A stretch of DNA of 58,817 nt from the IMG/VR virus record IMGVR_UViG_3300006990_000030, positions 1-58,817 of that record. The stretch is one strand, 5' to 3'. A model generated the notes under the pieces. The model saw only the letters and a program-made list of their open reading frames with translations, made no database searches and was not told the origin of the DNA. Shown here piece by piece: positions 1 to 10,446 of this stretch. The position numbers and the translations under genes were made by a program. Every line of letters begins with the position of its first letter. Position 1 is the first letter of the stretch. Source of the DNA: a virus.

Positions 1-3000
1 AAAACCACAGCTGAGATATCAATAGAATTAGTTGATGGTAAAATTAATAAAGTAAAAATTACAAATCCTGGTATTGGGTATGTAACAGCACCAAGTGTAA
101 CTATCGGTGGTGACGGACAACAGGCTGTTTTAGAAACTGAAATTACAGATGGTAAAGTAACTAATGTTATAATCAAAAACAAAGGCAAAAACTATAATAC
201 TATTAGTGCAGTAGTTAGACCGTATACAGTTTTAATTCGAGCAGATAATACAGTAGAAAACAAATGGTCGTTGTATAGTTATGATTATGTTGAATTTACG
301 TGGAAAAGAATAACAGGACAGCAATATGATAATACATTATACTGGTCTTATAAAGATTGGTATGCAGCAACCGTAAGTGAATTAACATCTATTGATTACG
401 TTGTAGAAAATAATTATGAATTAGAATTACTAAGTGATAAAATTGGTGATATTATTAAGATTCAAACTATCGGAACTGGCGGCTGGCTGTTATTAAGAAA
501 GGTTGATAATACTAATACTGACACAAGTATTGATTATGAAACTATAGGTAGACAAAACGGCACAATAGAATTTAATAAAAGTTTATGGGACTATAATCAG
601 CAACAAATTGGTTTTGATTTAGAAAGTTTTGACACTCAGTTATATGATAACGAACCTGTTAGAGAATTAAGAAATATTTTAAATGCTTTGGCAAATAATA
701 TATTTGTAGATGAGTTACGTCTTGAATGGAATCAATTATTCTTAGCAGGTATTCGTTATGTATTTACAGAACAGCAATATGTAGACTGGGCGTTTAAAAC
801 AAGTTTTGTAAAAGCAGAACATAGACTTGGAGAATTTGAGCAAAAAATTACATTCCAAAATGATAATTTATCCAGCTACGAAGATTATGTACGTGAAGTA
901 AAACCTTATAAAACTAAAATTAGAGAATATTTAAGTACATATGAAAAAGTAACTAATACAAATACATTAGTAACAGACTTTGATCTTATGCCGTTGTTTA
1001 ATCCTATTAGTGGTAAAATTGAACCTTTAAATATTAAATTACAACAAGGACAGATATTTGTACAAGAAGGAAAAGCCAACAGCGTTAATAGGAACTGGGC
1101 AAATAATGTAGGGTTTCAAGTTGAAGAAATCAACGTTTATGATGGCGGAAGAGGATATACTTACACACCTAAAGTTACAATAGAAAGCGTTTCAGGTACA
1201 GGCGCCGAGGCAAGAGCAATAATGCGTAACGGCGAAATTCTTAAAATTGAAGTACTAAAATCTGGCACAGGATATTTGACACAGCCACAAGTAGTTATTG
1301 AACAACCGACTGGTGAAGATGCAATTAATCCTGTAATTGTTGCACGTATTGGAACAGGACTTCCTCGAGCATTTACAAATAAAATTAAATTTGATAGAAT
1401 ATCAGCATTGTCAGATTACGATAGTATATCTGTTGTTGATGAAACATTTACAGGAGTTTCAAATTCACAAATTTATAATCTTGAAAATTCTATGGATTTA
1501 AATAAAGCAAATGTTTTAGTAAAAATTGACGGTATTGAATTGTTATCAAGTGAATATACTTTTGGCAATACTACAGAAGTTGGTACTACAACATTAAGAG
1601 ATACTTATGATCTTACAACTGGCAATAATTATTATAATAACTTTAATAGCTTAATAACAAGCGGTACAGATGTTGAACATGGATTTATTAACTTAACAAA
1701 TACTCCTGCACAAGATAGTGTAATAACAGTTTCATATAAGAGATCAGTTGATTCGTTAAATGTAGCAGATAGAATTAGTAATTACTATAAGCCGGCTGTT
1801 GGAATGTATGGCAATGAGTTAACTCAATTAATGGAAGGTGTTGACTACGGAGGCGTAGAAGTTACGTCATTTAACTTTGAAACAGAAAATATTGTAGGAT
1901 GGGACCAAGGTGCATGGGATACAGTTGCATGGTCAACTTATACTGAAACTGGCGATGAATTTACATTTTTAAGTGACGGTATTACAACATCGTTTACACT
2001 ACCGGAAGGATCAACACTTGAACAGGATGTAGAATATAATGTTTATATTAATGGTGTGAGAATTGACGCACCTGATTTTGTAGCAGGGACACCCGGAACA
2101 TCGGCTACTAATGAAAATGCAATTATGCTTACGATTACAGGTAACGGTACTAATGTATTTGAATTCCCAGATGCAGCAGAATTCCAAGCATATGTGAGTG
2201 ATAAGCCTGATGCAGAAATTACTTTACGAAAAGAAACATTTGACGGAGGAACACTACCGGATGAAACATCGTATGACACTTTATTAACAGGCGGTGATTT
2301 AGCATATGCTTCAGCAACTGGTGTTGCATCAGAAGATATTGTAATTGACGGCGACGGATTTGTTACAATAGCTACAAGTGCAGGACCTGAAGAAGTTGTT
2401 CCTGGACATGTTGCAGATACTCTTGATATAAGAGTTTACAATAGGCCTGATGATGGCGGCAATGTAATTACTACAAGGACATATACATATACTGATACTT
2501 CTACTTTTGACATTGGGTTAAATCCGTCATCAACTGAAGGATTCATTGTAAAAATTAATAAAATTATTGTTGATAGTACAAATTATACTCTTGACTTTGC
2601 ACAACGTCAAGTTACTATTACAATGCCACTTTCGGCTAACGACGAAGTAACAATATATTCAATAAGCGGCGGCGCAAGTAATATATTAGATGTTGATAAT
2701 TTTATTGCAGATGGTAGTACAAGTGAATATATTACAAATGTATTATATAGAGAAGATGCAAATGCATTAGTAACAGTAAATGGTACTGAGGTTATATTTG
2801 AAATATTTAAAACTGACAGCAGTTACGGTAGTGAAGCTAATTTAGTTGGTATTAGATTTGGTGAAGCACCAGTTGCAAATGATTACATTTATTTTGCAAT
2901 AGTGGCAGGAACAACTATTCCACACTCACAAGTTAAGATACAAAACTTTACTGGCGACGGATCATCTACACAATTTTTGTTAGAACAATTACCGTATACA

Positions 3001-4452
3001 CTAACTACACCAGTTTACACAAATACTATTATTAATGTAGGCGATGTATTCTTAAATCAAGGATATAATAAAAAGTTTACAGTCAACAATGCATTAAACC
3101 AATATCAACTTGATGTATGGCAAATACCTACAGGAAGTTTTGATATTCAATCTGCAAAAGTATTTTTAAATAATAGATTGTTAACTTATGAAAATGAGTT
3201 TTTATGGGACGAGACAACTAATATATTCTCACTTATATCAGGCACTGCCCAAGATGGCGATGATTTAAAAATCTTTATTTTAGGTGAAGAAGAATTTAGT
3301 ATAGACACTACAAATAATCTAACAACATTAGTATTAGGAAGTGCAGCAGCACTTGATACAAATATTGTAGTTTACTCATTAGGTGACGATAGAACTCAAT
3401 TATTTGAAAGATTCCATTACGATATTGCAATTGATCAAAGTGTATCAACTGATTCAGCACAATTTAAATTATATCAAAGACTAAAATCAGGAAAAATTAA
3501 ATTAAGAAATAAAGCAGCAAGTCCTGATTTTGTTTGGGTATTTGTTAATGGTATATTACAAACACCAAATCTTGATTATGTATTATCTGAAGAAATGAAC
3601 GAAGTAATATATAAAGAATCATTACAGTTAAATGACAAAATAGAAATATTAGAATTTACTACTGGAGGAATTGGCCGTAGATTTGGTTATAGAGTATTCA
3701 AAGATGTAACAAATAAAACTATATACAAGCGTCTTACAGATGACAGAATATATAAAGTAGCAAAAGATTTTAACTTTTATGATAAAACACTTGAGCTTAA
3801 TACAACTGCTGGTTTACCTACACCAAGCAAAGATGAAAACATTCCTGGAGTTGTGTTTATTGAAGGCGAAAGAATAGAATACTTTATTAAGTTAGGCAAC
3901 ACTTTACGTCAATTACGTAGAGGAACAAGAGGTACTGGTGTAGGAGAATTATATACAGCTGATACACCAGTTACGGACCAGAGTTTCATCCATACTATTC
4001 CATATAATGATAATATAGAAGTAGTAAATGAAACAGGAGATTCTACATCATATGAATATAACTTGCCATATGTACCTAATGTAGTATCTAATACATTGAA
4101 CACCTCAGCATGGAATAGAAGTACTATACCATTAACGTTTGGACAGTGTAACGAAATAGAAGTATTTGTAGGAGGCAAGAGGTTGCACAAGGAGCCATAT
4201 ACAGTTTATGATGTAGTTACAAATACAAATATTACCTATGAAGCAGAATTTTCTGTTAATGGGTATAACTATGGAACACAAGATAACCCAATGGGAAGAG
4301 TCAGATTAACTAACCCTGCAGGCGATAATACAAATGTAAAAATAGTTAGAAAAATAGGTAAAACTTGGATCAAAGATGGCGAAAAACTTTCAGATGCAAA
4401 TAATTTAATAGCAAGATTTATAAGATCTACAACACAGGGACTACCCGAATAA
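1..4452 (+). CDS. Giant tail/baseplate-type structural protein (5' end outside window)
   Basis: The reading frame is open from the first base, so the gene starts upstream; at least 1,483 residues are present. The N-terminal part of the visible region carries repeated units built around glycine-tyrosine-proline turns (GxGYxxxPxVxI at about residues 24-34, again near 382-390 and 415-425), a pattern seen in large beta-rich virion proteins. Much of the rest is Thr/Asn/Asp-rich beta-strand sequence. It is followed by tail-type genes, which supports a structural role. I recognise it only as the kind of very large structural protein found in marine T4-like phages; a baseplate or proximal fibre role is inference. 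No catalytic motif was seen. Confidence 0.75.
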   Translation, partial: KTTAEISIELVDGKINKVKITNPGIGYVTAPSVTIGGDGQQAVLETEITDGKVTNVIIKNKGKNYNTISAVVRPYTVLIRADNTVENKWSLYSYDYVEFTWKRITGQQYDNTLYWSYKDWYAATVSELTSIDYVVENNYELELLSDKIGDIIKIQTIGTGGWLLLRKVDNTNTDTSIDYETIGRQNGTIEFNKSLWDYNQQQIGFDLESFDTQLYDNEPVRELRNILNALANNIFVDELRLEWNQLFLAGIRYVFTEQQYVDWAFKTSFVKAEHRLGEFEQKITFQNDNLSSYEDYVREVKPYKTKIREYLSTYEKVTNTNTLVTDFDLMPLFNPISGKIEPLNIKLQQGQIFVQEGKANSVNRNWANNVGFQVEEINVYDGGRGYTYTPKVTIESVSGTGAEARAIMRNGEILKIEVLKSGTGYLTQPQVVIEQPTGEDAINPVIVARIGTGLPRAFTNKIKFDRISALSDYDSISVVDETFTGVSNSQIYNLENSMDLNKANVLVKIDGIELLSSEYTFGNTTEVGTTTLRDTYDLTTGNNYYNNFNSLITSGTDVEHGFINLTNTPAQDSVITVSYKRSVDSLNVADRISNYYKPAVGMYGNELTQLMEGVDYGGVEVTSFNFETENIVGWDQGAWDTVAWSTYTETGDEFTFLSDGITTSFTLPEGSTLEQDVEYNVYINGVRIDAPDFVAGTPGTSATNENAIMLTITGNGTNVFEFPDAAEFQAYVSDKPDAEITLRKETFDGGTLPDETSYDTLLTGGDLAYASATGVASEDIVIDGDGFVTIATSAGPEEVVPGHVADTLDIRVYNRPDDGGNVITTRTYTYTDTSTFDIGLNPSSTEGFIVKINKIIVDSTNYTLDFAQRQVTITMPLSANDEVTIYSISGGASNILDVDNFIADGSTSEYITNVLYREDANALVTVNGTEVIFEIFKTDSSYGSEANLVGIRFGEAPVANDYIYFAIVAGTTIPHSQVKIQNFTGDGSSTQFLLEQLPYTLTTPVYTNTIINVGDVFLNQGYNKKFTVNNALNQYQLDVWQIPTGSFDIQSAKVFLNNRLLTYENEFLWDETTNIFSLISGTAQDGDDLKIFILGEEEFSIDTTNNLTTLVLGSAAALDTNIVVYSLGDDRTQLFERFHYDIAIDQSVSTDSAQFKLYQRLKSGKIKLRNKAASPDFVWVFVNGILQTPNLDYVLSEEMNEVIYKESLQLNDKIEILEFTTGGIGRRFGYRVFKDVTNKTIYKRLTDDRIYKVAKDFNFYDKTLELNTTAGLPTPSKDENIPGVVFIEGERIEYFIKLGNTLRQLRRGTRGTGVGELYTADTPVTDQSFIHTIPYNDNIEVVNETGDSTSYEYNLPYVPNVVSNTLNTSAWNRSTIPLTFGQCNEIEVFVGGKRLHKEPYTVYDVVTNTNITYEAEFSVNGYNYGTQDNPMGRVRLTNPAGDNTNVKIVRKIGKTWIKDGEKLSDANNLIARFIRSTTQGLPE

Positions 4453-4455
4453 ATA
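4448..4455 (+). promoter_or_regulatory. Late-type promoter box AATAAATA
   Basis: AATAAATA overlaps the stop codon region of the giant structural gene and lies 17 bases before the next ATG. T4-like phages use a TATAAATA-type -10 element for late transcription. The same box recurs before other structural genes here, so a late promoter is plausible but unproven. Confidence 0.45.
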
Positions 4456-4472
4456 CATATAGGTGAAGGACT

Positions 4473-5087
4473 ATGATGAAACAAACAGATGAACACAGCG
4501 GCATTTACGTAAAAGGACACATCAAAATTAGTGATCCAGATTCGGGTGAGGTTTATATTGATAAACCAAATGCTATACACTATGAGAACATGAGTATTGC
4601 ACTTGCTGAAAGTATCGGCAATGCAGGTCAAGGATTTATATTTGAAATGGCATTCGGCAACGGTGGCACAAATGTAGATCCAACAGGTATTATTACATAT
4701 CTTACTCCAAACAGTACAGGAACAAATGCAAGTTTATATAAACAAACATTTTCGAAAGTTGTAGACGATAGGAGCGTTAATAACACAGATCCTATAAGAA
4801 ATAAGATCGAAACAAGACACCTTAGCGGAACTAATTACACCGATATCGTAATAAGTTGTTTATTAGATTACGGCGAACCAGATGGCCAAGATGCATTTGA
4901 CACAGCAACTAATACAGAAAGTTTATATGTATTTGATGAATTAGGACTCAAAAGTTATTCACCTACTGGTGAAGGAAGATTACTTACACATGTTATTTTC
5001 CATCCTGTACAAAAGTCACTTAACAGACTTATACAAATTGACTATACTGTAAGAGTACAAAGTTTAACAGGGTTTAACGAGGAGTAA
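4473..5087 (+). CDS. Tail-associated structural protein, 204 aa
   Basis: A 204-residue soluble protein with no membrane segment. It has an N-terminal segment GIYVKGHIKI, a central Gly/Asn/Thr-rich part, and a beta-rich C-terminus. It lies between the giant structural protein and the fibre genes and reads in the same direction, so a tail or baseplate role is inferred from context. Two adjacent ATGs (4473 and 4476) are possible; GAAGGA at 4465-4470 fits the second slightly better. I do not recognise a named domain, although the overall look is of a conserved marine myovirus structural protein. Confidence 0.7.
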   Translation: MMKQTDEHSGIYVKGHIKISDPDSGEVYIDKPNAIHYENMSIALAESIGNAGQGFIFEMAFGNGGTNVDPTGIITYLTPNSTGTNASLYKQTFSKVVDDRSVNNTDPIRNKIETRHLSGTNYTDIVISCLLDYGEPDGQDAFDTATNTESLYVFDELGLKSYSPTGEGRLLTHVIFHPVQKSLNRLIQIDYTVRVQSLTGFNEE

Positions 5088-5089
5088 TA

Positions 5090-7108
5090 ATGGCAATAAT
5101 AATTTATCATACTGACGGTACAAGATCGTTATCCATTACTGACAATACTGTTAATAATGACACAAGTTTAGATTTACCCGGCAGAGGGTATACTGGTTAT
5201 GGCACCAAGGTTAATGAAAACTTATTACACTTATTAGAAAACTTTGCTAATACTTCCGAGCCCCGCGGTCCAGTTATAGGACAACTTTGGTACGACACAG
5301 GCGCAGCAGGCGGCCTAAAAGTGTTTAACGGCTCGGACTTTTTAGATGCTGGCGGATTAAAGTCAGGAGCAATTAGACCTGCTGATGCTAAAAGTGCTCC
5401 TGGAGACTTATGGGTTGATACAACTAATGCACAATTATATTTGTGGAACGGAACTAAATGGATATTAATTGGTCCTGAATATTCCGATGGTTTAATTACC
5501 GGAGCAAAACCAGATACAATTACTGATGTTAGTAATTTAGAAAAAACGGTTTTATTTTTATATGTAGCTGGACAACCACTTGCTATATTATCAACTGAAA
5601 ACTTTACTCCAAAAACAGCGTTATCTGGTTATACTCAAATAAAATCAGGATTAAATATTTCATCTAACGTGGTAATGAACGGAGTTGCCGAAAAAGCAAA
5701 TAGTTTGTTAGTTGACGGAACAAGTGTTGCTGGTAATCAGTTTTTAAGAAAAGACACTGCTAATATAACAAACGAATCACTAACAGTTCGAAATAACCAA
5801 GGTATTTCTGTAGGACTTGATAGTTCTATGAGATTAGAAGTCGGCGGAGTTACAGGTACAATCAAACACCCGTCAGCTAATAGTAACATCAATCTTTCAG
5901 TTACTACAGCACAAGGTTTAGCAAAAAATGTTTTAAGAGTTAGTGGAAGCGAAAAAGTTGGTATTAATCGAAACCCTGATGTTGCATTACATGTAGCAGG
6001 TAACATACAAACTAATTTAGGCAATGCTGGTGAAAACGGCGATTTAATTATTGCTGGAGATGCTAACATAGGGGAAAACTTAGATGTTTCTGGAACATCG
6101 TTATTTGACGGTCTTGCTACATTTGGAACAGCAACAGCTACTAACTCTTTTTCAACTGAAACATTATTACCAGTATCAGAAGATTCAAATATTGGTGCAG
6201 CAAATAATAGATGGAATACAGTATATGCACAAACAGTAAGAGCTGATACAATTGAAGGACAGTTTTCTGGTTCAGCAAGTACAGCAGGTAGATGGTCAAG
6301 TCCTATATCGTTGCAGTTTGGCGGCGGTAATAGTGATATTACAAGCTCACCTATTGAAATTGATGGATCTGATAATGTTACAATTAGTGCAAGTGTTTCA
6401 AGTAGTTTTATTGTAAACAAGAGTACAGTTAGCGATGCGGCTGTAGACGATTTGTTGTTAATACAGCGAGGCGGCCAATTATTTAAATTAGCATATAGAT
6501 CAATACAAGATGCATTACCTACTATTCCAGTTGGCACTATTATGCCGTACGGTGGCCCGACAGCTCCTGTTGGATATCATCTATGTGATGGAAGTCAAAA
6601 AATTATATCAGAATTTGAAGATTTATACGCAGTTATAGGTTATAATTATGGATCTATTAATAGTGTATCAGCAGGTAGTTTTAAACTACCCGACCTTAGA
6701 GGTAGAGTACCGTTAGGTGTTGATAACATGGGAGGATCAAGCGCAAATAGAACACTTGATACTTCAGCAGACACACTTGGATTATCAAACGACGGCAAAT
6801 CAAGTGAATTACTAATTCAACAAAGAAATTTACCTGAACACCAGCATACTTTTGAATCCTTTCCTGAAGGTAGCAATGTTGCAGTAGATACATTTTATGC
6901 ATTAAACGATAGTGTATCTGATACTACTGCTGTAGGTGTTAGTAATGATTTAGGCGTACAAAAAGACCCAGGAGGTACTACATCTGCTATAGATAGAACA
7001 GGTAAAATTTATAGACAAAATATTAACGAACCAGTAAATGAAGCCGTCAATATTATGCCTCCGTATCAAACATTTAATTATATTATCTATCACGGAGTAC
7101 TATCATGA
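5090..7108 (+). CDS. Tail fibre protein with N-terminal adhesin module and C-terminal collar domain
   Basis: 672 aa. The first 130 residues form a module shared with the next two genes: a DGT start, YTGYG, NENLLHLLENFANTS, then GQLWYDT. A middle beta-rich region (about 200-450) contains phrases such as LHVAGN, typical of trimeric fibre shafts. From about residue 484, PVGTIMPYGG, GYHLCDG and KLPDLRGRVPLG mark a phage tail collar domain, which usually sits near the receptor-binding end. It starts 2 bases after the previous stop behind GAGGAG and overlaps the next gene by 4 bp (ATGA). Probable role: host recognition. The sequence supports the fibre class well; the receptor is unknown. Confidence 0.85.
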   Translation: MAIIIYHTDGTRSLSITDNTVNNDTSLDLPGRGYTGYGTKVNENLLHLLENFANTSEPRGPVIGQLWYDTGAAGGLKVFNGSDFLDAGGLKSGAIRPADAKSAPGDLWVDTTNAQLYLWNGTKWILIGPEYSDGLITGAKPDTITDVSNLEKTVLFLYVAGQPLAILSTENFTPKTALSGYTQIKSGLNISSNVVMNGVAEKANSLLVDGTSVAGNQFLRKDTANITNESLTVRNNQGISVGLDSSMRLEVGGVTGTIKHPSANSNINLSVTTAQGLAKNVLRVSGSEKVGINRNPDVALHVAGNIQTNLGNAGENGDLIIAGDANIGENLDVSGTSLFDGLATFGTATATNSFSTETLLPVSEDSNIGAANNRWNTVYAQTVRADTIEGQFSGSASTAGRWSSPISLQFGGGNSDITSSPIEIDGSDNVTISASVSSSFIVNKSTVSDAAVDDLLLIQRGGQLFKLAYRSIQDALPTIPVGTIMPYGGPTAPVGYHLCDGSQKIISEFEDLYAVIGYNYGSINSVSAGSFKLPDLRGRVPLGVDNMGGSSANRTLDTSADTLGLSNDGKSSELLIQQRNLPEHQHTFESFPEGSNVAVDTFYALNDSVSDTTAVGVSNDLGVQKDPGGTTSAIDRTGKIYRQNINEPVNEAVNIMPPYQTFNYIIYHGVLS

Positions 7109-8826
7109 GCTATATTATTAACACTACAAACGGTTCTATTTTAACTACATTGGTAGACGGTACACGAGATACATCTACTACAAGTATAAGTTTAATAGGA
7201 AAAAATTATACAGGTTTTGGAGAAAGCATAAATGAAAATTTTGTTAATATACTCGAAAACTTTGCTAATACATCAGCACCAAGTGCTCCATTAGCTGGAC
7301 AACTTTGGTGGGATACAAGTGAATCTCGATTAAAAGTTTACGATGGAACAACAAAAAGTTGGAGAACAAGTGGTGGACCTATACTATCTTCAGAAGAACC
7401 AATTATGGTTGCTGGCGATTTATGGATAGATACTTTTAATAGACAAATCTATTTTAAAGACTCTGCTGGATTAGATCCAGTATTAGTTGGACCAAGTTAT
7501 AAAAACAGCCAAGGTAAAACTGGATTATTTTCAGAAGATATAATCAACGATGCAGGCTTAGAAAAAACAGTAAGTTCGTTGTATGTAGCTGGATTAAAAA
7601 TTGCAATTGTTTCAAAGGAAACAATTACTCCAAATGGTGTAATTGTAGGACTTACTGGAGATATTAAACCTGGTATAAATTATTTAAACGTAACTGGAGA
7701 AACTAATCCTAAACTAATCGGTACAGCAACAAATGCAGAAAGTATAGGCGGCGTTAATATAAGTAACTTATTAAGAGGCGACTCTAATGATCAAACAGTT
7801 GGTACTTTGCGTATAAAAAATGATGGAGGATTATCAATAGGTAATGCTCAACCATATCATCAAATACTTATAAATGGTACACGAGATACAGTTTTTAAAA
7901 ATAGTAGTAGTGGTTCAAAGATATCATTTGAACTGCGTAATGCACAAGCACAAAGTGAAACAGCTATTGATATTAACCCTTCAGCAAGACAAGTTAAATT
8001 TTATCCTGTAACAGGCGATGCAGACGTAAATGTAAATGGTGATCTTACAGTAGAAGGCGATCTTACAGTTAACGGATCAACTACAACAGTAAACTCAACA
8101 GAGCTATCAGTAGACGACAAGAATATTGAGTTAGCAGCTACCGATACTCCATCAGACGCTGTAGCAGCCGGCGGCGGCATCATACTTAAAGGTAGTTCAG
8201 ATCATAGTATTATTTGGAACTTAGATATTGCGAACGGCGATTACTGGACAGTCAATGATCATTTCAATATTACAACAGGAAAAGCATTTAAAATTAATAA
8301 TACAAGTATTTTAGATGAAGTTAGATTACATAACTCTGTTACAGAAAGTAATTTAGAAACATTAGGAGATTTGAATAATCTTCAAATTAATAACGGCCCG
8401 TTTATAAACGGAAACAATATTAGTACAACAGCGTCACTTACATTTGACGTAGACGGTATTGTTACGTTTACAAATAATACAGCTGATATTAATATTAGAG
8501 GTATAGCAAGCCCTGCGGCTAATAATGATGTTGCAAACAAAGCATATGTTGATATTAAAACACGAGATACAAAGGTATCATTATCCTTTGATGCAACAAA
8601 CTATAACGTAGGGCCTTACGCAAAATACGATCAATCAATTACACAAACTTGGTTACAACAGATTGCACCAGCATCTGACAGAAACGCAACAACTACAGCG
8701 GCACTTCATTGCATCTTTTACTTACCTGGCGGTATAGAAAGAGAAGTAAGAAGATATGTAGTATCAATCATTAACAATGTAAAAACGTGGGATTTTCAAG
8801 GTGTTGAAACTATCTCACAGCCATAA
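7105..8826 (+). CDS. Paralogous tail fibre/adhesin protein
   Basis: 573 aa. It repeats the N-terminal module of the preceding gene (YTGFGESINENF, ILENFANTS, GQLWWDT at about residues 35-70). Near residues 311-370 it has short repeated DLTVEG/DLTVNG strands followed by STELSVDDKNIELA, a segment familiar from marine phage fibre shafts. A NKAYVD turn occurs near 480 and the C-terminal 90 residues are unique. There is no collar domain, so it may be a shaft or an alternative receptor-binding fibre. It is coupled by a 4-bp overlap to the upstream fibre gene. Late-type boxes at its 3' end serve the next gene. Confidence 0.8.
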   Translation: MSYIINTTNGSILTTLVDGTRDTSTTSISLIGKNYTGFGESINENFVNILENFANTSAPSAPLAGQLWWDTSESRLKVYDGTTKSWRTSGGPILSSEEPIMVAGDLWIDTFNRQIYFKDSAGLDPVLVGPSYKNSQGKTGLFSEDIINDAGLEKTVSSLYVAGLKIAIVSKETITPNGVIVGLTGDIKPGINYLNVTGETNPKLIGTATNAESIGGVNISNLLRGDSNDQTVGTLRIKNDGGLSIGNAQPYHQILINGTRDTVFKNSSSGSKISFELRNAQAQSETAIDINPSARQVKFYPVTGDADVNVNGDLTVEGDLTVNGSTTTVNSTELSVDDKNIELAATDTPSDAVAAGGGIILKGSSDHSIIWNLDIANGDYWTVNDHFNITTGKAFKINNTSILDEVRLHNSVTESNLETLGDLNNLQINNGPFINGNNISTTASLTFDVDGIVTFTNNTADINIRGIASPAANNDVANKAYVDIKTRDTKVSLSFDATNYNVGPYAKYDQSITQTWLQQIAPASDRNATTTAALHCIFYLPGGIEREVRRYVVSIINNVKTWDFQGVETISQP

Positions 8827-8846
8827 ATATTATATTGGCATAAATA
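8822..8846 (+). promoter_or_regulatory. Two late-type promoter boxes (CATAAATA twice)
   Basis: CATAAATA occurs at 8822-8829 and again at 8839-8846, 21 bases before the ATG at 8868. An AGGGG ribosome-binding site lies at about 8857-8861. The doubling of the late-type box in a 41-bp gap suggests real regulatory use; the assignment is by similarity to T4-like late promoters. Confidence 0.5.
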
Positions 8847-8867
8847 CGTTATACATAGGGGTCAACA

Positions 8868-10421
8868 ATGGCATATAGCATACAAAAAACAAGTGGTCAA
8901 ACGTTATCTACAATTGCTGACGGCACAGTAGATAACACAACTGACTTAAAACTAATAGGTAAAAACTTTGCAGGGTACGGCGAAATACAAAACGAAAACT
9001 TTGTATTTTTATTAGAAAACTTTGCAAGTGCGCAACAACCACCACGTCCGATAGCAGGGCAAGTTTGGTTTGATAGCGGAGAGAATAAACTTAAATTTTA
9101 CGACGGAAGTGCGTGGAAAACTACCGGCGGAACTACAAGTACTACTACACAACCTGTAAATTTATCAGAAGGTGATCTTTGGTTTGATAACGTAAATCAA
9201 AAATTGTACATTTATAACGGCGCTGACTTTTCATTCATTGGACCCCAGGATGCAGGTGATGGCTTAACACAAATGCAAAGTAGAGAAATAATTGCTACAG
9301 ATAACACATCTAAGGCAGTTGTTGTTGCTACTATAGAAGATGAAGAAATTGCAATTTTTAGTAATACTAATTTTACTATTAAAGATACAGGAACACAATT
9401 TGCTGATTTTGCAGGATTTGTTGATAATAACAGAACAGTCAAAAAAGGTATTACATTAAAAGGTAATGACGAAAATGGTGTTAACACTGAAACATTCTTT
9501 TACGGCACAGCAACTAATGCAAATAAGTTAGGTGGATTTAGTGCAGCTAATTATGTAAGATCAGATCAAGCAAACTTTTCTGGCACAGTAGTTAACTTTG
9601 ATGATAACGGTATTAATATTGGTAATGATCAAGATATGTCTATTGTTATAGATGGCAGCGGCGGCAATGAAGGTCATGTAAAAATGAACCAACAGTTGTT
9701 AAAGTTCAGTACTTATAACGGTGCAACATATAATGAAGTATTTAGAATTAACGGATCGCAAATATTGCCAGGCGGAACACCAGTAAGCCAAGTTAGTCCA
9801 AGATCAATTGGCGATGCAACAAGTCAGTTTAGCGAAGTTCATGCACAGTCATTTAAAGGTACATCGGATAGAGCAAACGAAATGCGTGTAGGTTTACCTG
9901 CAAATAATGAATATATTACAGCAAGCTATACATATGCTGGAGCAGCCGATGCTAATACAGTTGTAGCAAGAGACGACAACGGTAATATTGCTGCTAATGA
10001 ACTTTATGGCGTATCAAGTCGTGCAAAATATGCTGACCTTGCAGAAATATATAAATCAGAAAATAATGATATTCCTATGGGAACAATTGTTGGTATTACA
10101 GGTGGCCGAGGCGATACAGAAATAGGCCCAGCATTTATAAACGGTGCATCTGCATCTGCTATCGGCGTAATTAGTACAGCGCCAGCATATTTAATGAATG
10201 CTGATGCTTCCGGACAGGCAGTAGGATTAATAGGCAGAGTTCCAACACTTGTAAAAGGTGTAGCAAAAATGGGAGCTTCGGTGTATGTAAGTAATGATCC
10301 AGGTATAGGTACAACAGAACCAGACCCGGATGGACCATTATGTCTTGTAGGATACATATTAGAAGAGGACGCCGGCACTTCAGAAGCCGCACGATTAGTT
10401 GAATGTTTTATTAAGTGCTAA
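8868..10421 (+). CDS. Paralogous tail fibre protein with conserved C-terminal head
   Basis: 517 aa. This is the third copy of the shared N-terminal module (FAGYGEIQNENF, LLENFASAQ, GQVWFDS at about 35-72). The C-terminal 140 residues (about 375-517) contain YADLAEIY, GTIVGITGG, AIGVISTAPAYLMN and GLIGRVP, a pattern recurrent at the ends of marine myovirus fibres and resembling peptidase-G2/intramolecular-chaperone style tips. Whether it self-cleaves cannot be told. It has its own late-type boxes and ribosome-binding site. Probably another distal fibre or receptor-binding component. Confidence 0.8.
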   Translation: MAYSIQKTSGQTLSTIADGTVDNTTDLKLIGKNFAGYGEIQNENFVFLLENFASAQQPPRPIAGQVWFDSGENKLKFYDGSAWKTTGGTTSTTTQPVNLSEGDLWFDNVNQKLYIYNGADFSFIGPQDAGDGLTQMQSREIIATDNTSKAVVVATIEDEEIAIFSNTNFTIKDTGTQFADFAGFVDNNRTVKKGITLKGNDENGVNTETFFYGTATNANKLGGFSAANYVRSDQANFSGTVVNFDDNGINIGNDQDMSIVIDGSGGNEGHVKMNQQLLKFSTYNGATYNEVFRINGSQILPGGTPVSQVSPRSIGDATSQFSEVHAQSFKGTSDRANEMRVGLPANNEYITASYTYAGAADANTVVARDDNGNIAANELYGVSSRAKYADLAEIYKSENNDIPMGTIVGITGGRGDTEIGPAFINGASASAIGVISTAPAYLMNADASGQAVGLIGRVPTLVKGVAKMGASVYVSNDPGIGTTEPDPDGPLCLVGYILEEDAGTSEAARLVECFIKC

Positions 10422-10424
10422 ATA
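10417..10424 (+). promoter_or_regulatory. Late-type promoter box GCTAAATA
   Basis: GCTAAATA overlaps the stop codon of the third fibre gene, 22 bases before the next ATG (10447), which has GAGGA at about 10435-10439. It is a weaker match than the other late-type boxes in the tail region. Confidence 0.35.
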
Positions 10425-10446
10425 GTACGTATAACGAGGAAAAGCA

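Noticed and set aside
5737-6537. A 266-codon open frame on the minus strand inside the collar-domain fibre gene
   Set aside because: It is the antisense shadow of a convincing fibre protein, has low-complexity hydrophobic composition, no ribosome-binding site, and would have to be embedded in a coupled plus-strand operon.
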